A DNA stretch of 64,000 bases from Sodaliphilus pleomorphus (GCF_009676955.1 NZ_CP045696.1:434001-498000), one strand, 5' to 3'; shown: positions 17,387 to 26,652, numbered from the stretch's first letter. Numbers and translations: made by a program. Notes: generated by a model from the sequence alone, not told the origin.

Positions 17387-18397
17387 ATGATGAGAAAAGT
17401 TAACTACGAGTCACAAGACCGTCGCGAGAAGCAAGTGCTCGCTGCACTCAATGCCGCAGGCATCAAAGACGTGGAAGAGGCCAACGCCATCTGCGACAAG
17501 TATGGTATCGATCCTTATAAGACTTGCGAAGAGACCCAGCAGATATGCTTTGAGAACGCCAAGTGGGCCTATGTGGTGGGCGCAGCTATCGCGCTCAAGA
17601 AAGGCTGCAAGAACGCTGCCGACGCTGCCGAGGCCATTGGCCTGGGCCTGCAGGCCTTCTGCATTCCTGGCTCGGTGGCCGACGACCGCAAGGTGGGCCT
17701 GGGCCACGGCAACCTGGCTGCACGCCTGCTGCGCGACGAGACCAAGTGCTTTGCCTTCCTGGCCGGCCACGAGTCGTTTGCCGCTGCCGAGGGTGCCATC
17801 AAGATTGCCGGCGCTGCCAACAAGGTGCGCAAAGAGCCCCTGCGCGTGATACTGAACGGCCTGGGCAAGGATGCCGCCAAGATCATAAGCCGCATCAACG
17901 GTTTCACCTATGTGCGCACCGAGTTTGACTACTTCACCGGCGAGCTCAAGGTGGTGGAAGAGACTCCCTACAGCGACGGCGAGCGTGCCAAGGTGAAATG
18001 CTATGGCGCCGACGACGTGCGCGAGGGCGTAGCCATCATGTGGAAAGAGGGCGTCGACGTGTCGATCACCGGCAACTCGACCAACCCTACCCGCTTCCAG
18101 CACCCCGTGGCAGGCACCTACAAGAAGGAGCGCCTGGCAGCAGGCAAGCCCTACTTCAGCGTGGCATCGGGCGGCGGCACAGGCCGCACACTGCACCCCG
18201 ACAACATGGCTGCCGGCCCGGCTTCCTATGGCATGACCGACACCATGGGCCGCATGCACAGCGACGCCCAGTTTGCCGGCTCGAGCTCGGTTCCGGCCCA
18301 CGTTGAGATGATGGGCTACCTGGGCATGGGCAACAACCCCATGGTGGGCTGCACCGTGGCCGTGGCCGTCGACGTGGCTCAAGCGCTCGCAAAATAA
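17387..18397 (+). CDS. GGGtGRT family protein, unknown function
   Basis: A 336-aa protein named for its GGGTGRT motif, here residues 262-268 (SVASGGGTGRTLHPDN). The Gly-rich loop could hold a phosphate or a cofactor. Two Cys-containing stretches (YKTCEETQQICF and RDETKCFAF) are candidate cluster or active-site residues. No signal peptide. The gene begins 21 bp after the NifU-like gene, with a strong Shine-Dalgarno (17367-17376) that is unusual for this phylum and suggests high expression. It is followed by a strong terminator. The family has no assigned reaction that I know of; the context suggests an Fe-S-linked enzyme. Confidence 0.88.
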   Translation: MMRKVNYESQDRREKQVLAALNAAGIKDVEEANAICDKYGIDPYKTCEETQQICFENAKWAYVVGAAIALKKGCKNAADAAEAIGLGLQAFCIPGSVADDRKVGLGHGNLAARLLRDETKCFAFLAGHESFAAAEGAIKIAGAANKVRKEPLRVILNGLGKDAAKIISRINGFTYVRTEFDYFTGELKVVEETPYSDGERAKVKCYGADDVREGVAIMWKEGVDVSITGNSTNPTRFQHPVAGTYKKERLAAGKPYFSVASGGGTGRTLHPDNMAAGPASYGMTDTMGRMHSDAQFAGSSSVPAHVEMMGYLGMGNNPMVGCTVAVAVDVAQALAK

Positions 18398-18431
18398 GCA
18401 ATAAGCAATATATATTGCGACACACACATTT

Positions 18432-18472
18432 CTGCAGGGCACACTCTTGTGTGTGCCCTGCAGTTTTTTTTT
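18432..18472 (+). terminator. Terminator of the NifU-like/GGGtGRT operon
   Basis: Perfect 13-bp stem (18432-18444 with 18451-18463), 6-nt loop, then nine T. Confidence 0.95.
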
Positions 18473-18501
18473 CAAATTGGGCGACTCGCCTATAGAACAA
18501 C

Positions 18502-18544
18502 GCGACAGCCCCTGCAACACACTAAAGGTTGCAGGGGCTGTCGC
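18502..18544 (-). terminator. Strong hairpin at the 3' end of the polysaccharide operon
   Basis: Perfect 17-bp stem (18502-18518 with 18528-18544), 9-nt loop, 40 bp beyond the aminotransferase stop on the minus strand. The following T-tract is weak, but the position and stem strength fit transcription end or mRNA 3' protection. Confidence 0.7.
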
Positions 18545-18584
18545 AATATAACTTTCTCTACTTGGGTTGCTGGCTGCCGAGCTT

Positions 18585-19829
18585 CTACTCGATGCTCGAC
18601 TTGATGGTGTCGATGACGCGCTGGGCATCGTCGCGCGTCACCATGGGACCACTGGGCAGGCACAACCCGCGCTTGAACAACGACTCGCTCACACCGTTCA
18701 CATAGGCGGGAGCATCCTTGTAGACTGGTTGCTTGTGCATAGGTTTCCACAGTGGCCGACTCTCGATATTAGCCTTGTCGAGAGCCAGGCGCATTGCCTC
18801 GACGGCTTTGTCGGGCTCACAGCCAGTGTGGGCATCGCGAGCCTGCATCACCACGCCGGCAGCACCACCCACTGCCCCATGCACCACAGTAGCATAGGCG
18901 CGATCCTCGCCCTTGACGTGCACACCTGGAGCCAGGGTGATGGTGTTGAGCCAGAAGTTGCTGTCGTAGCGGTTGCTTGGGTTGTCGTGAAAATCGATAC
19001 CGTCGCAGTGGGCAAAGGCCTGGGCATACATCTTGGCCAGCATGCGATGGTGGGCCAGGTGCTCATCGAGCACTGTCATCTGGCCGCGCCCTATACCTGC
19101 ACATATGTTGCTCATGCGGTAGTTGTAGCCTATGTCGACGTGCTGATAGTAGGGATAGCTTTGACGGGCCTGGGTGGCATAATACATGATCTTGTTTTTG
19201 GTCGCCACATCGGGGCACACCAGTGCGCCACCACCCGAGGTGGTGATCATTTTGTTGCCGTTGAACGACATGATGCCAAACTGCCCGAACGTGCCCACCA
19301 CCTTGCCGTCGAACCGTGAGCCAAAAGCCTCGGCACTGTCCTCGATGAGCGGTATGTCGTACTTGCCAGCAATGGCCACAATCTCGTCGATGCGGGCCGG
19401 CATGCCATAGAGGTAGACCACGATAATGGCCTTGGGCTTCTTGCCCGTCTTGTTGATGCGGTCGACGATGGCCCGCTCCAGTAGATCGGGGTCCATATTC
19501 CACGACCCAGGCTCAGAGTCGACAAAGACGGGAGTGGCACCCTGGTAGACCACGGGGTGGCTCGAAGCACAGAAAGTGAACGACTGGCACATCACCTCAT
19601 CGCCGCGGCCCACGCCCAGCGCCACCAGCGCCAGGTGCACTGCCGCAGTGCCCGACGACAAGGCCACTATTTCTTTGCCTCCGCCGCACATCTGCTTCAA
19701 GTCGTCTTCAAATGCGTTCACATTGGGACCAAGCGGCACCACCCAGTTGGTGTCGAATGCCTCTTGAATGTATTTCATTTCGTTGCCGCTCATGTGAGCC
19801 AGGCACAGTAACACACGCTTATTTTCCAT
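18585..19829 (-). CDS. DegT/DnrJ/EryC1-type sugar aminotransferase (PglE-like)
   Basis: A 414-aa PLP enzyme of the sugar aminotransferase family. It would aminate a UDP-4-keto sugar in the cytosol using glutamate. Visible motifs: SSGTAAVHLAL near residue 60, VYLYGMPARID, EDSAEAFGS (PLP-binding Asp region), and the Schiff-base Lys in SFNGNKMITTSGGG. The N-terminus ENKRVLLCLAHMSGNE.KY matches PglE-type aminotransferases. It follows a PglD-like acetyltransferase and a PglC-like transferase, the set for a bacillosamine-type first sugar. No 4,6-dehydratase (PglF) is in the window. It is the last gene of the operon. Confidence 0.9.
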   Translation of the reverse strand: MENKRVLLCLAHMSGNEMKYIQEAFDTNWVVPLGPNVNAFEDDLKQMCGGGKEIVALSSGTAAVHLALVALGVGRGDEVMCQSFTFCASSHPVVYQGATPVFVDSEPGSWNMDPDLLERAIVDRINKTGKKPKAIIVVYLYGMPARIDEIVAIAGKYDIPLIEDSAEAFGSRFDGKVVGTFGQFGIMSFNGNKMITTSGGGALVCPDVATKNKIMYYATQARQSYPYYQHVDIGYNYRMSNICAGIGRGQMTVLDEHLAHHRMLAKMYAQAFAHCDGIDFHDNPSNRYDSNFWLNTITLAPGVHVKGEDRAYATVVHGAVGGAAGVVMQARDAHTGCEPDKAVEAMRLALDKANIESRPLWKPMHKQPVYKDAPAYVNGVSESLFKRGLCLPSGPMVTRDDAQRVIDTIKSSIE

Positions 19830-19869
19830 AAAATATCTCTTCTATTATCAAATATTATCAGTTCCAACT

Positions 19870-20517
19870 TCACAAGGGCTTAACTGCCTTTGCAGGCACT
19901 CCCACATAAAGGTAGCCATTTTTGGGGTCTCGTATCATCACCCCACCAGCACCCAAATGGACACGATTGTCTATTTTAATCTGCTGTATCACGATACTTC
20001 CAACTCCCAAAAAGTTGCAGTCTCCGATTTCCACATTCCCAGAAATGCGCACCTCGGGCATGATGCAATTGTAATTACCCACAACCACATCATGTCGCAA
20101 CGACACTCCTCCATTGAGCAAGTTGAAATTGCCGATACTAGTTCCACACGAAACCATGCAATGCTGCAGGATGATATTGCCCACGCCTATCGAAAAAGTT
20201 TCAGGGTCAACGATTTCAAACGACGGGTCAATGAGGTTGGGATACGATACTCTAGGGTTATCAATGGCGTTCTTGATTTTAAAAACAAGGTCAGGATTAC
20301 CGAGGGCAATTGAAAGGGCAATATCATGAGGCCAGGCGTTGAGGACATCGATGCCTCCCAGCACCTTGCCATAGTGAGATATTGGCTGGCCAACAGGAAG
20401 TCCGTCGTCGAAAAAACCAACGAAATTCCAGCTTTCACCGCTTTTATTCAATCGGTCGATGAGGCAAGCAGTTTCCCTTCCCATGCCACCTGCTCCAAAA
20501 ATTGCAATATCTTTCAT
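19870..20517 (-). CDS. Sugar O/N-acetyltransferase, left-handed beta-helix (PglD-like)
   Basis: A 215-aa protein with an N-terminal Rossmann-like part (IAIFGAGGMGRETACLI) and a C-terminal hexapeptide-repeat beta-helix (IGNFNLLNGG, VGNYNCIMPEVRISG, IGDCNFLGVGS). It ends with NGYLYVGVPAKAVKPL. This is the NeuD/PglD layout; it probably acetylates the 4-amino group of the sugar made by the adjacent aminotransferase. The start is ATG 20517; a TTG three codons upstream is possible but would overlap the preceding stop. Only 5 bp separate it from the transferase gene, suggesting translational coupling. Confidence 0.87.
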   Translation of the reverse strand: MKDIAIFGAGGMGRETACLIDRLNKSGESWNFVGFFDDGLPVGQPISHYGKVLGGIDVLNAWPHDIALSIALGNPDLVFKIKNAIDNPRVSYPNLIDPSFEIVDPETFSIGVGNIILQHCMVSCGTSIGNFNLLNGGVSLRHDVVVGNYNCIMPEVRISGNVEIGDCNFLGVGSIVIQQIKIDNRVHLGAGGVMIRDPKNGYLYVGVPAKAVKPL

Positions 20518-20522
20518 TATAG

Positions 20523-21158
20523 TCAACTGTTTCCGTTGAAAGGCTCCATTGTAGCATCACCGCTCTCATTGATGCCTTCGCGACGAAACACCCTTTTTAT
20601 TGTAGTGAAAATGACGCTAATATCGGTTTTCAGGGAGAGGTGATCGACATACCACACGTCGAGCTTGAATTTTTCGGCCCACGAGATGGCGTTACGGCCG
20701 TGACACTGGGCCCAGCCAGTGATGCCTGGGCGCACGTCGTGGCGACGGGCCTGCTCGGGGCTGTAGAGCGGCAAGTACTGTGGCAGCAGAGGCCGGGGGC
20801 CGATAAGGGCCATGTCGCCCTTGAGCACGTTGACGAGCTGTGGCAGTTCGTCGATCGAGGTGGAGCGCACGAAGCGGCCCACACGGGTGAGGCGCTGCAT
20901 GTCGGGGAGCAATGTGCCATCGGCAGCCCGCTCATCGGTCATGGTCTTGAACTTGATGATTTTAAACAGCTTGCCATGCAAGCCAGGCCGCTCCTGAAGA
21001 AAAAAAGCGCCAGCCCCCTTGTTGGCAAAATGCAGCCACACGGTCACGACAAGCAACAACGGGCTCAAGCACACCAAGGCCAGGAGTGCAAGCACAAAAT
21101 CGAATATTCGCTTAAAGAAATGCCTGTACATAAAAGAATCTAAATCATTATAAACCAT
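20523..21158 (-). CDS. Polyprenyl-phosphate sugar-1-phosphate transferase (PglC-like)
   Basis: A 211-aa initiating monotopic phosphoglycosyl transferase. The N-terminal basic and hydrophobic re-entrant helix (YRHFFKRIFDFVLALLALVCLSP) is followed by IIKFKTMTDERAADGTLLPD, ELPQLVNVLKGDMALIGPRPLLPQY and RHDVRPGITGWAQCHGRN, the family's core with its catalytic Asp-Glu pair (DEL). It would load the first sugar phosphate onto undecaprenyl phosphate at the inner membrane. The start is either 21158 or the internal ATG at 21131 (MYRHFF); the latter matches the usual PglC start better. The short length, without a large N-terminal domain, fits PglC/WcfS types. Confidence 0.92.
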   Translation of the reverse strand: MVYNDLDSFMYRHFFKRIFDFVLALLALVCLSPLLLVVTVWLHFANKGAGAFFLQERPGLHGKLFKIIKFKTMTDERAADGTLLPDMQRLTRVGRFVRSTSIDELPQLVNVLKGDMALIGPRPLLPQYLPLYSPEQARRHDVRPGITGWAQCHGRNAISWAEKFKLDVWYVDHLSLKTDISVIFTTIKRVFRREGINESGDATMEPFNGNS

Positions 21159-21173
21159 CGAAATGCGAGGAAT

Positions 21174-22334
21174 TCAGCAGTCTTCGGTGGTGATTTTCTC
21201 GGCTATACATTGCGCATAGAAGTCTTTGAGGCAACGACGCACATAGCCTTGCTCGTAGCGGCTGGCCACCATGGGGCGCGCACGGCTTGCCATAGCGTGC
21301 ACCCAAGCCGTCTCATTGAGAAAACGCTTCATCGCCATATAGAGGGCATGGGCATCGCGCGGAGGAATGATAGTGCCATTCACGCCCTCCTCAATAATCT
21401 CGCGACTGCCATTAATGTCGGTCACAATACTGGGCAAGCCCATTGCCCCAGCCTCGATCACCACATTTGGGAAACCCTCACGGTAGCTGGGAAAGACCAA
21501 TGCATCGGCCATTTCATAAAACGGTCTCACATCGTCTTTAGGTCCCACTACTTGTATGGCGGCATTGCTTTGCATCTCGGCAACAGTCGCCGGCAAAACT
21601 GGGTCGAGGTCATCCTCGCTTTGCCCCACAAGCAGGAGCCGCGTGTCACGACGCTCTTGATTAAGCTGCTTGAATGCACTCACCAGCTCGTTGATACCCT
21701 TGTCAGCCACAATGCGACCCACAAAGACAAAGGTAAAGATGTGACCGCGACCTTCATTGTCGACGTGGGTGGTGGCACGCGGTTTCCAATAGTCAAGATC
21801 GACACCTCGCACATTGCCAAAGCCAAGCACCTTGATGGGCTTGCGAGTGATGTGGTGATTGAGCAAGTCGGCTTTAACGCCTTCGCCCTCGGGAATGACA
21901 TGAGTGGCGCAAGCACAAGTGATCCAGTCGGTGAACATGAGTAATCGCCGCTTCAGCCCCGTTGCCGTGGGCCACACCAGCCCGGTAAAGGTGTGGATGC
22001 GCACTGGCACTCTTGCCAGCCAGGCGGAAATCATGCATATCAAACCTGCCTTGGGGGTCATCGAGTGGACGATGTCGGGGCGCTCTCGGTGCATAACCCA
22101 AGTCATGCGCCACAGCGACTTCAAGTCGCTCATCGGGCTGATGTGTCGCTGCATGGGCACAGCAATGGTACGGCAGCCTTCACGTTTTTCCACTTCTTGC
22201 AACTCAGGCCCAGGACTAGAAACAGCCACAACATCGTAGCCTTCTTGCCTGAGCTCCTTCAACACACCGCGGCAAAAAGAATTGAGCGAGGTGGGCACCG
22301 TCGTGGCACGCAGCAGTTTTACAGATTTGGACAT
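21174..22334 (-). CDS. GT4 family glycosyltransferase
   Basis: A 386-aa GT-B glycosyltransferase. The N-terminal acceptor domain (KLLRATTVPTSLNSF..; ERPDIVHSMTPKAGL) precedes a GT4 donor domain with FVFVGRIVADKGINELV and the EX7E element in YREGFPNVVIEAGAMGLP. The start at ATG 22334 (MSKSVKLL) is chosen; a longer upstream extension has no family likeness. It overlaps the preceding GT4 gene by 16 bp, so the two are probably coupled. It is most similar in layout to GT4 enzymes that add the second or third sugar on lipid-linked intermediates. The sugar is unknown. Confidence 0.88.
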   Translation of the reverse strand: MSKSVKLLRATTVPTSLNSFCRGVLKELRQEGYDVVAVSSPGPELQEVEKREGCRTIAVPMQRHISPMSDLKSLWRMTWVMHRERPDIVHSMTPKAGLICMISAWLARVPVRIHTFTGLVWPTATGLKRRLLMFTDWITCACATHVIPEGEGVKADLLNHHITRKPIKVLGFGNVRGVDLDYWKPRATTHVDNEGRGHIFTFVFVGRIVADKGINELVSAFKQLNQERRDTRLLLVGQSEDDLDPVLPATVAEMQSNAAIQVVGPKDDVRPFYEMADALVFPSYREGFPNVVIEAGAMGLPSIVTDINGSREIIEEGVNGTIIPPRDAHALYMAMKRFLNETAWVHAMASRARPMVASRYEQGYVRRCLKDFYAQCIAEKITTEDC

Positions 22335-23392
22335 ATTTCTTGATAAACTTCGTTGTACTTCTTGGCCATCAGGCTGATGTCGTATTGCTTTGCTCTTGCC
22401 TGGCAACGCTCGGCCACACGGCGATACTCCACAGGGGTCTCGCAAAGTTGCCGAATTGCCGAGGCCAGCGCTCTGTAATCTTGATGAGGAAAGAGAATTC
22501 CGTATCCTTTCACGATTTCTCGCAAGCCATCGACATCGCTGGCAACAAACGGGCGCCCCGATGCCATACCCTCGATGCTCGAGAGAGAAAGCCCCTCCCA
22601 GTGCGACGAGAGCACAACCACATCGCTATGGGCAAGGATATCGGGTATGTCGGTCCTGATGCCGAGCAGTTTCACCCTATCGCCAAGCTGCAACTTGGCT
22701 ATGAGATTTTCAAGCTCGCCACGACGGGGCCCGTCGCCCACAAGTTGCAGACTATAGTTGCCCGGCAATTGTGCCATTGCACGAATGAGCGTGTCCTGGT
22801 CCTTTTGATGTCGAAAGCCAGCAATCATGGATACAACAAATTCAGTTTCTTTGGCAACATCTTTTATTGCATGAAGAAAACTGTCGACCCACACTCCATT
22901 GAAAATGACAGTCATGTTTTTATTGGTTCCAAGATGTGCCGTCAAATTTTGATACGTCTGTTGGGCTATGCATATAATGCGGGAATAACGAGCATACATC
23001 CATCGGTCTATCAACTTAAAAATCGATTTACCTCGGCGGCGATTGGTAGCATTGTGCTCAGTTGTGACCAATTTTGCTCCCCCTAAAGTCATCATCTTGG
23101 CTATTGGTGCGAAGAACTGACATGCAGTATTGTGCGTGTGGACGACATCGTAGCGTCGCATGTACTTGCAAAGCCCAATTATGTTTTTGGGGTGATACGG
23201 GCTCCCGCCAAGGCCGAGGTGGCGTATTGTGACACCCTCCTCCTCAAGTTGCTGCATGAAGGGTGTGGGCGTGCCGTCAAAAACCAACAACTCCACATCA
23301 TTGCCCAAGGCACGCAATGCAGGCAGCAAGTCGACCATCAAGTGCTCGGCCCCTCCAGTGCGCAACGAAGTGATCACATGCAAAATTCTCAT
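22319..23392 (-). CDS. GT4 family glycosyltransferase
   Basis: A 357-aa GT-B enzyme. It has an N-terminal GGAEHLMVDLLPAL motif (residues 13-26) and VVHTHN, then a donor domain with VSMIAGFRHQKDQDTLI, LVGDGPRRGELE and the EX7E site in HWEGLSLSSIEGMASGRP. It is cytosolic or peripheral. About 120 bp of low-GC spacer separate it from the upstream GT2, which marks the edge of the low-GC cassette. Confidence 0.88.
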   Translation of the reverse strand: MRILHVITSLRTGGAEHLMVDLLPALRALGNDVELLVFDGTPTPFMQQLEEEGVTIRHLGLGGSPYHPKNIIGLCKYMRRYDVVHTHNTACQFFAPIAKMMTLGGAKLVTTEHNATNRRRGKSIFKLIDRWMYARYSRIICIAQQTYQNLTAHLGTNKNMTVIFNGVWVDSFLHAIKDVAKETEFVVSMIAGFRHQKDQDTLIRAMAQLPGNYSLQLVGDGPRRGELENLIAKLQLGDRVKLLGIRTDIPDILAHSDVVVLSSHWEGLSLSSIEGMASGRPFVASDVDGLREIVKGYGILFPHQDYRALASAIRQLCETPVEYRRVAERCQARAKQYDISLMAKKYNEVYQEICPNL

Positions 23393-23512
23393 TTCATTAC
23401 AGGATAAACTATAAAATTAGCTATAGTCGAACTTTCTCTTTGTATAATCTTTCATAGATTACCTATGACAATCGAATTGTCAGAAACATCAAAGTCCACA
23501 AATACTCTAATA

Positions 23513-24415
23513 CTACTTTTTAAATTTCATTTGTTTATCTGACTTAACCTTATGCCGAATTAATAAAAACAACATAATTCCAGCAGGAATAGCGAGTATA
23601 GTCATAAGTTTCTTAGGACTTTCACTAACAAATTTCCAATTCTTGCTAATCATGCAGCTGGAAACGTAATGAGCACACACGATGAATTGTCGTTTTAATT
23701 TGTGAGTTGTGAGCATTTCGGTTTTGCGAAAGAAAGCAAAACCGCGGGGATTGCTCCAGTACTGCTTATACATGCTAAAACTTGAACCATCTGGCTGATA
23801 CTCCACGATAACCAAGGGTTTATTTAACGTTAACAGTTTCCAATCTTGGTCGATAAGCATGTACTTATAGGCCAACCCCACATATTTTTCTCCAGGGAAA
23901 ATTGGATAATCAGGATATTGATTGATAATTGCAGTACGATACACCAATTTTTTATCACCACTACCCCCAGATTCATAAAAGCCCTGCAAAGTGGTTTCCT
24001 TCATATCTTTAGGGAAAGCACTACCGATGACGTGCTCATCTTCGGTTATATCAAGCCCAACGATGCCAGCATATTTTTCACTGCCACTTTTCTTCCAAAA
24101 ACTCACGATTTTCTCGACGGCATCATCTGGCATCCAGTCGTCGCTGTCAATGCAAGTATTCAGCTCAGTGTCTATGTGCTTGTAAGCGGTGTTGTGAGCA
24201 CCGTGCATGCCTTGGTTTTCTTGGTAAATGTAGATGATCTCGATTTTATCATCGGCAATCCAACCATTCACCAGCTGACGGGTGCCGTCGGTGCTGCCGT
24301 CGTCCACGATGAGCCACTTGAAGTCTTTGCACGTTTGGCGGCACAGGCTATCATAGGTGCGGCCCAGGGTGTGGGCGCGGTTGTAGGCAGGGGTGAAGAC
24401 GGTCAACGTTTTCAT
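23513..24415 (-). CDS. GT2 family glycosyltransferase, mosaic 5' end
   Basis: A 300-aa GT-A enzyme. LTVFTPAYNRAHTLGRTYDSL, WLIVDDGSTDGT and the metal-binding NTCIDSDDW are typical of GT2. A C-terminal hydrophobic segment (ILAIPAGIMLFLLI) suggests membrane association. Base composition changes within the gene: the first ~150 bp (24265-24415) are GC-rich like the native genome, while the rest is AT-richer. The first 41 bp recur at 26669-26709 in a stub. This points to gene conversion or cassette exchange through a shared GT2 start. It overlaps the next upstream gene by 4 bp (ATGA). Confidence 0.87.
   Translation of the reverse strand: MKTLTVFTPAYNRAHTLGRTYDSLCRQTCKDFKWLIVDDGSTDGTRQLVNGWIADDKIEIIYIYQENQGMHGAHNTAYKHIDTELNTCIDSDDWMPDDAVEKIVSFWKKSGSEKYAGIVGLDITEDEHVIGSAFPKDMKETTLQGFYESGGSGDKKLVYRTAIINQYPDYPIFPGEKYVGLAYKYMLIDQDWKLLTLNKPLVIVEYQPDGSSFSMYKQYWSNPRGFAFFRKTEMLTTHKLKRQFIVCAHYVSSCMISKNWKFVSESPKKLMTILAIPAGIMLFLLIRHKVKSDKQMKFKK
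24371..24411. repeat. 41-bp direct repeat, copy 1 (GT2 gene start)
   Basis: Matches 26669-26709 with one mismatch. It covers the first codons (KTLTVFTPAYNRAH) of the GT2 gene at 23513-24415. See the stub at 26653-26715. Confidence 0.9.
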
Positions 24416-25431
24416 AACCTATCTCTAATAATAAATTTATATAACGGGCGAACAACAAGTAACAATAAAGGAAACGAAATCAACAGAATTTGTCCTCGTG
24501 CCTTTATTGATTCCTTTGATTTAATGAAATAAATTGGTTTATAAGTGACGTTGAGTTCTGAAAGAGTATTTTTAAATCTCTTGATTTCTTTAATGCTGAT
24601 ATTGCTTCGCAATATCTGACCCAAAGCCAATCCACAGAAACTCTTTTTATAATACAAACAACGATTACTGAACGTAATATCGGTGGAGGCTTTTTCTAAG
24701 CCATAAAAGAAACGGGCAACATCCACCTCTGCGCTTATTCTCTCTTTTATTAAAGAAGAAGACTGCGAGTGTGTAATTGAATTTTTTCTAAGAACATAAG
24801 TGTAGATTTTGCTTGTAACCTTTGCCACCTTGTTACATTTCAATTCAAATTTTGTATTAAAAACGGAATCTTCTCCCACTTTATAATTTTCAAATAATAG
24901 CTTGTTTTGTTTGATAACATCTAGCCTATATAATAGAGTAGAACATAAGCCCATATGGTAATGATTAAAAAAATCATATCCAGTACCTTCCCAAACTAAC
25001 CTGCCATCTTCACAACGCAAGTCTGGCGAGAATTTGTAATCCTTCTCCTTAACAACATCCATTTCAAAAGAGACTGCATCCAACGAAGCATCCTTTGCCA
25101 CGAAATTATGAAAAAGATAGTAATAGCCTTTACCAATTATCACATCGTCAGGATCGGGGAACGTTACCCATTTTCCTCGTGCAATATCCATTCCACTATT
25201 ACGTGCTGCACTTATACCCTGATTGGTAGCTTTATCAATAATGACTACATTATTGTGAACGGCCGCGAATTGTCTCAATTTGTCAATTGTACTATCAGTA
25301 GAAGCATCATTGACAAAAACAAACTCGATAGAAATGAATTCATCCAATTGGCTCTCTAAACATTTAAAAAAACGATCAAGATAACTTGAAACATTATAGC
25401 AGGGGACAACTATAGATAAATCGAACTTCAT
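24412..25431 (-). CDS. GT2 family glycosyltransferase, low GC
   Basis: A 339-aa GT-A enzyme. It has FDLSIVVPCYNVSSYLDRF, FVFVNDASTDST, and TFPDPDD at the DXD position; the C-terminal end has a hydrophobic stretch (ILLISFPLLLLVVRPLY). Codon usage is markedly AT-rich compared with the flanking core genes, indicating recent acquisition. The start is ATG 25431; a TTG two codons upstream is less likely. The sugar is unknown. Confidence 0.87.
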   Translation of the reverse strand: MKFDLSIVVPCYNVSSYLDRFFKCLESQLDEFISIEFVFVNDASTDSTIDKLRQFAAVHNNVVIIDKATNQGISAARNSGMDIARGKWVTFPDPDDVIIGKGYYYLFHNFVAKDASLDAVSFEMDVVKEKDYKFSPDLRCEDGRLVWEGTGYDFFNHYHMGLCSTLLYRLDVIKQNKLLFENYKVGEDSVFNTKFELKCNKVAKVTSKIYTYVLRKNSITHSQSSSLIKERISAEVDVARFFYGLEKASTDITFSNRCLYYKKSFCGLALGQILRSNISIKEIKRFKNTLSELNVTYKPIYFIKSKESIKARGQILLISFPLLLLVVRPLYKFIIRDRL

Positions 25432-25481
25432 AGTCAACAGTTTAAAAGTAAATACTAATTTTATAGAAAAAACACATTGAT

Positions 25482-26579
25482 CTAAACCCCATAAATGAGA
25501 ATGTGTAATAAAGATTTAACCATACGAGACCTCCATCTTTTTTTGTAGTCAAGATGACAAATTTCATATACACTCAAGGCATCTTTCCGACAAATAGCCT
25601 CAATGAATGTATCATCTCTATATCTGCCATCCCCTTGCAAAATCTTTACATCATTATAAGCTGGATCCTTAAGTATCGTTTCAATGTATTTTATAATTTC
25701 AGCCCCATCTGTTGATGACGATTTATACTTTGCCAAAGAGCTTATACAAGTCTTCAATATGTTTTTAAGCTCAATTACCAAATATTTAAAAGCCTTATTG
25801 TAATTATATTTATCAATCAAGTCCTTCCTTAAATGATAGATTTCCAGCATTCTGGGAAGATATTTTTGTGATGTCCATATATCATTCTTCTTGCCTGAAG
25901 TAATACCACCCCATCTCCAATAGTATCCAGCATAATCAATAAACATCATAGAACGAACATGAGGAAACACTGTTAAATTGAACAACTCATCTTCTGAGAT
26001 GCTGTCTGCTGGTGGAACAAAATTCGCTTTAAGAACAAGATCTCGTTTGTATAGCTTTCCCCAATATGTGACGCTAAAAATATTAATACCAAAGAAATTT
26101 ATATAATATTTTTCAAATATTTCAGGATATCTCAAAACTTTGTCAAACTCATCTACTTGTGACCTATATAGTATTTTATAATTAAAACAAGGAAGGATCT
26201 TATAGTTGTTCATAACAACTAAGTCCAAGTCATGCTTTAGCGCAGGTTTAATTAATTTTTCTAAAGCATCTGGAGCGAGCCAATCATCACCATCTATAAA
26301 AGTCAAATAATCGCCCTGTGCAACTTTAATTCCAACCATCTTCGCACGAGAGATGCCTAAATTGACTTCATTATTAATCAATTTAACCTTATCAGAGATC
26401 CTCAACTTGGTAATTTCCTTGTTGATTATTTCCTGGTCATTCCCAGGGGAACAATCATTTACACAAATAAGCTCCCAATCACGAAATGACTGACCAGCAA
26501 TTGATTTAATTAGTTTAGGAATAAACCTCTCTGAATTGTAAAAATTAGCAATTATTGATATAGAGGGTGAACTTTTCAT
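25482..26579 (-). CDS. GT2 family glycosyltransferase, low GC
   Basis: A 365-aa GT-A enzyme. PSISIIANFYNSERFI, ICVNDCSPGN and the DXD-like FIDGDDWL are characteristic. A helical C-terminal domain (~residues 220-360) has no motif I recognise. It is the most AT-rich coding sequence in the operon and unlike the host in codon use. It lies 50 bp upstream of the next GT2, within the same low-GC block, and is followed upstream by a GC-rich stub of another GT2 start. Confidence 0.87.
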   Translation of the reverse strand: MKSSPSISIIANFYNSERFIPKLIKSIAGQSFRDWELICVNDCSPGNDQEIINKEITKLRISDKVKLINNEVNLGISRAKMVGIKVAQGDYLTFIDGDDWLAPDALEKLIKPALKHDLDLVVMNNYKILPCFNYKILYRSQVDEFDKVLRYPEIFEKYYINFFGINIFSVTYWGKLYKRDLVLKANFVPPADSISEDELFNLTVFPHVRSMMFIDYAGYYWRWGGITSGKKNDIWTSQKYLPRMLEIYHLRKDLIDKYNYNKAFKYLVIELKNILKTCISSLAKYKSSSTDGAEIIKYIETILKDPAYNDVKILQGDGRYRDDTFIEAICRKDALSVYEICHLDYKKRWRSRMVKSLLHILIYGV

Positions 26580-26652
26580 AAAGAAACAATATAAAACGGT
26601 ATAATTGAAAAAGATAAGCCTAACAAAACAAGATCAGCAGTACAAACAATAA

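Noticed and set aside
18567..19319. Plus-strand open frame across the aminotransferase gene.
   Set aside because: It contradicts the operon direction and shows no domain; the PLP Lys and family motifs are on the minus strand.
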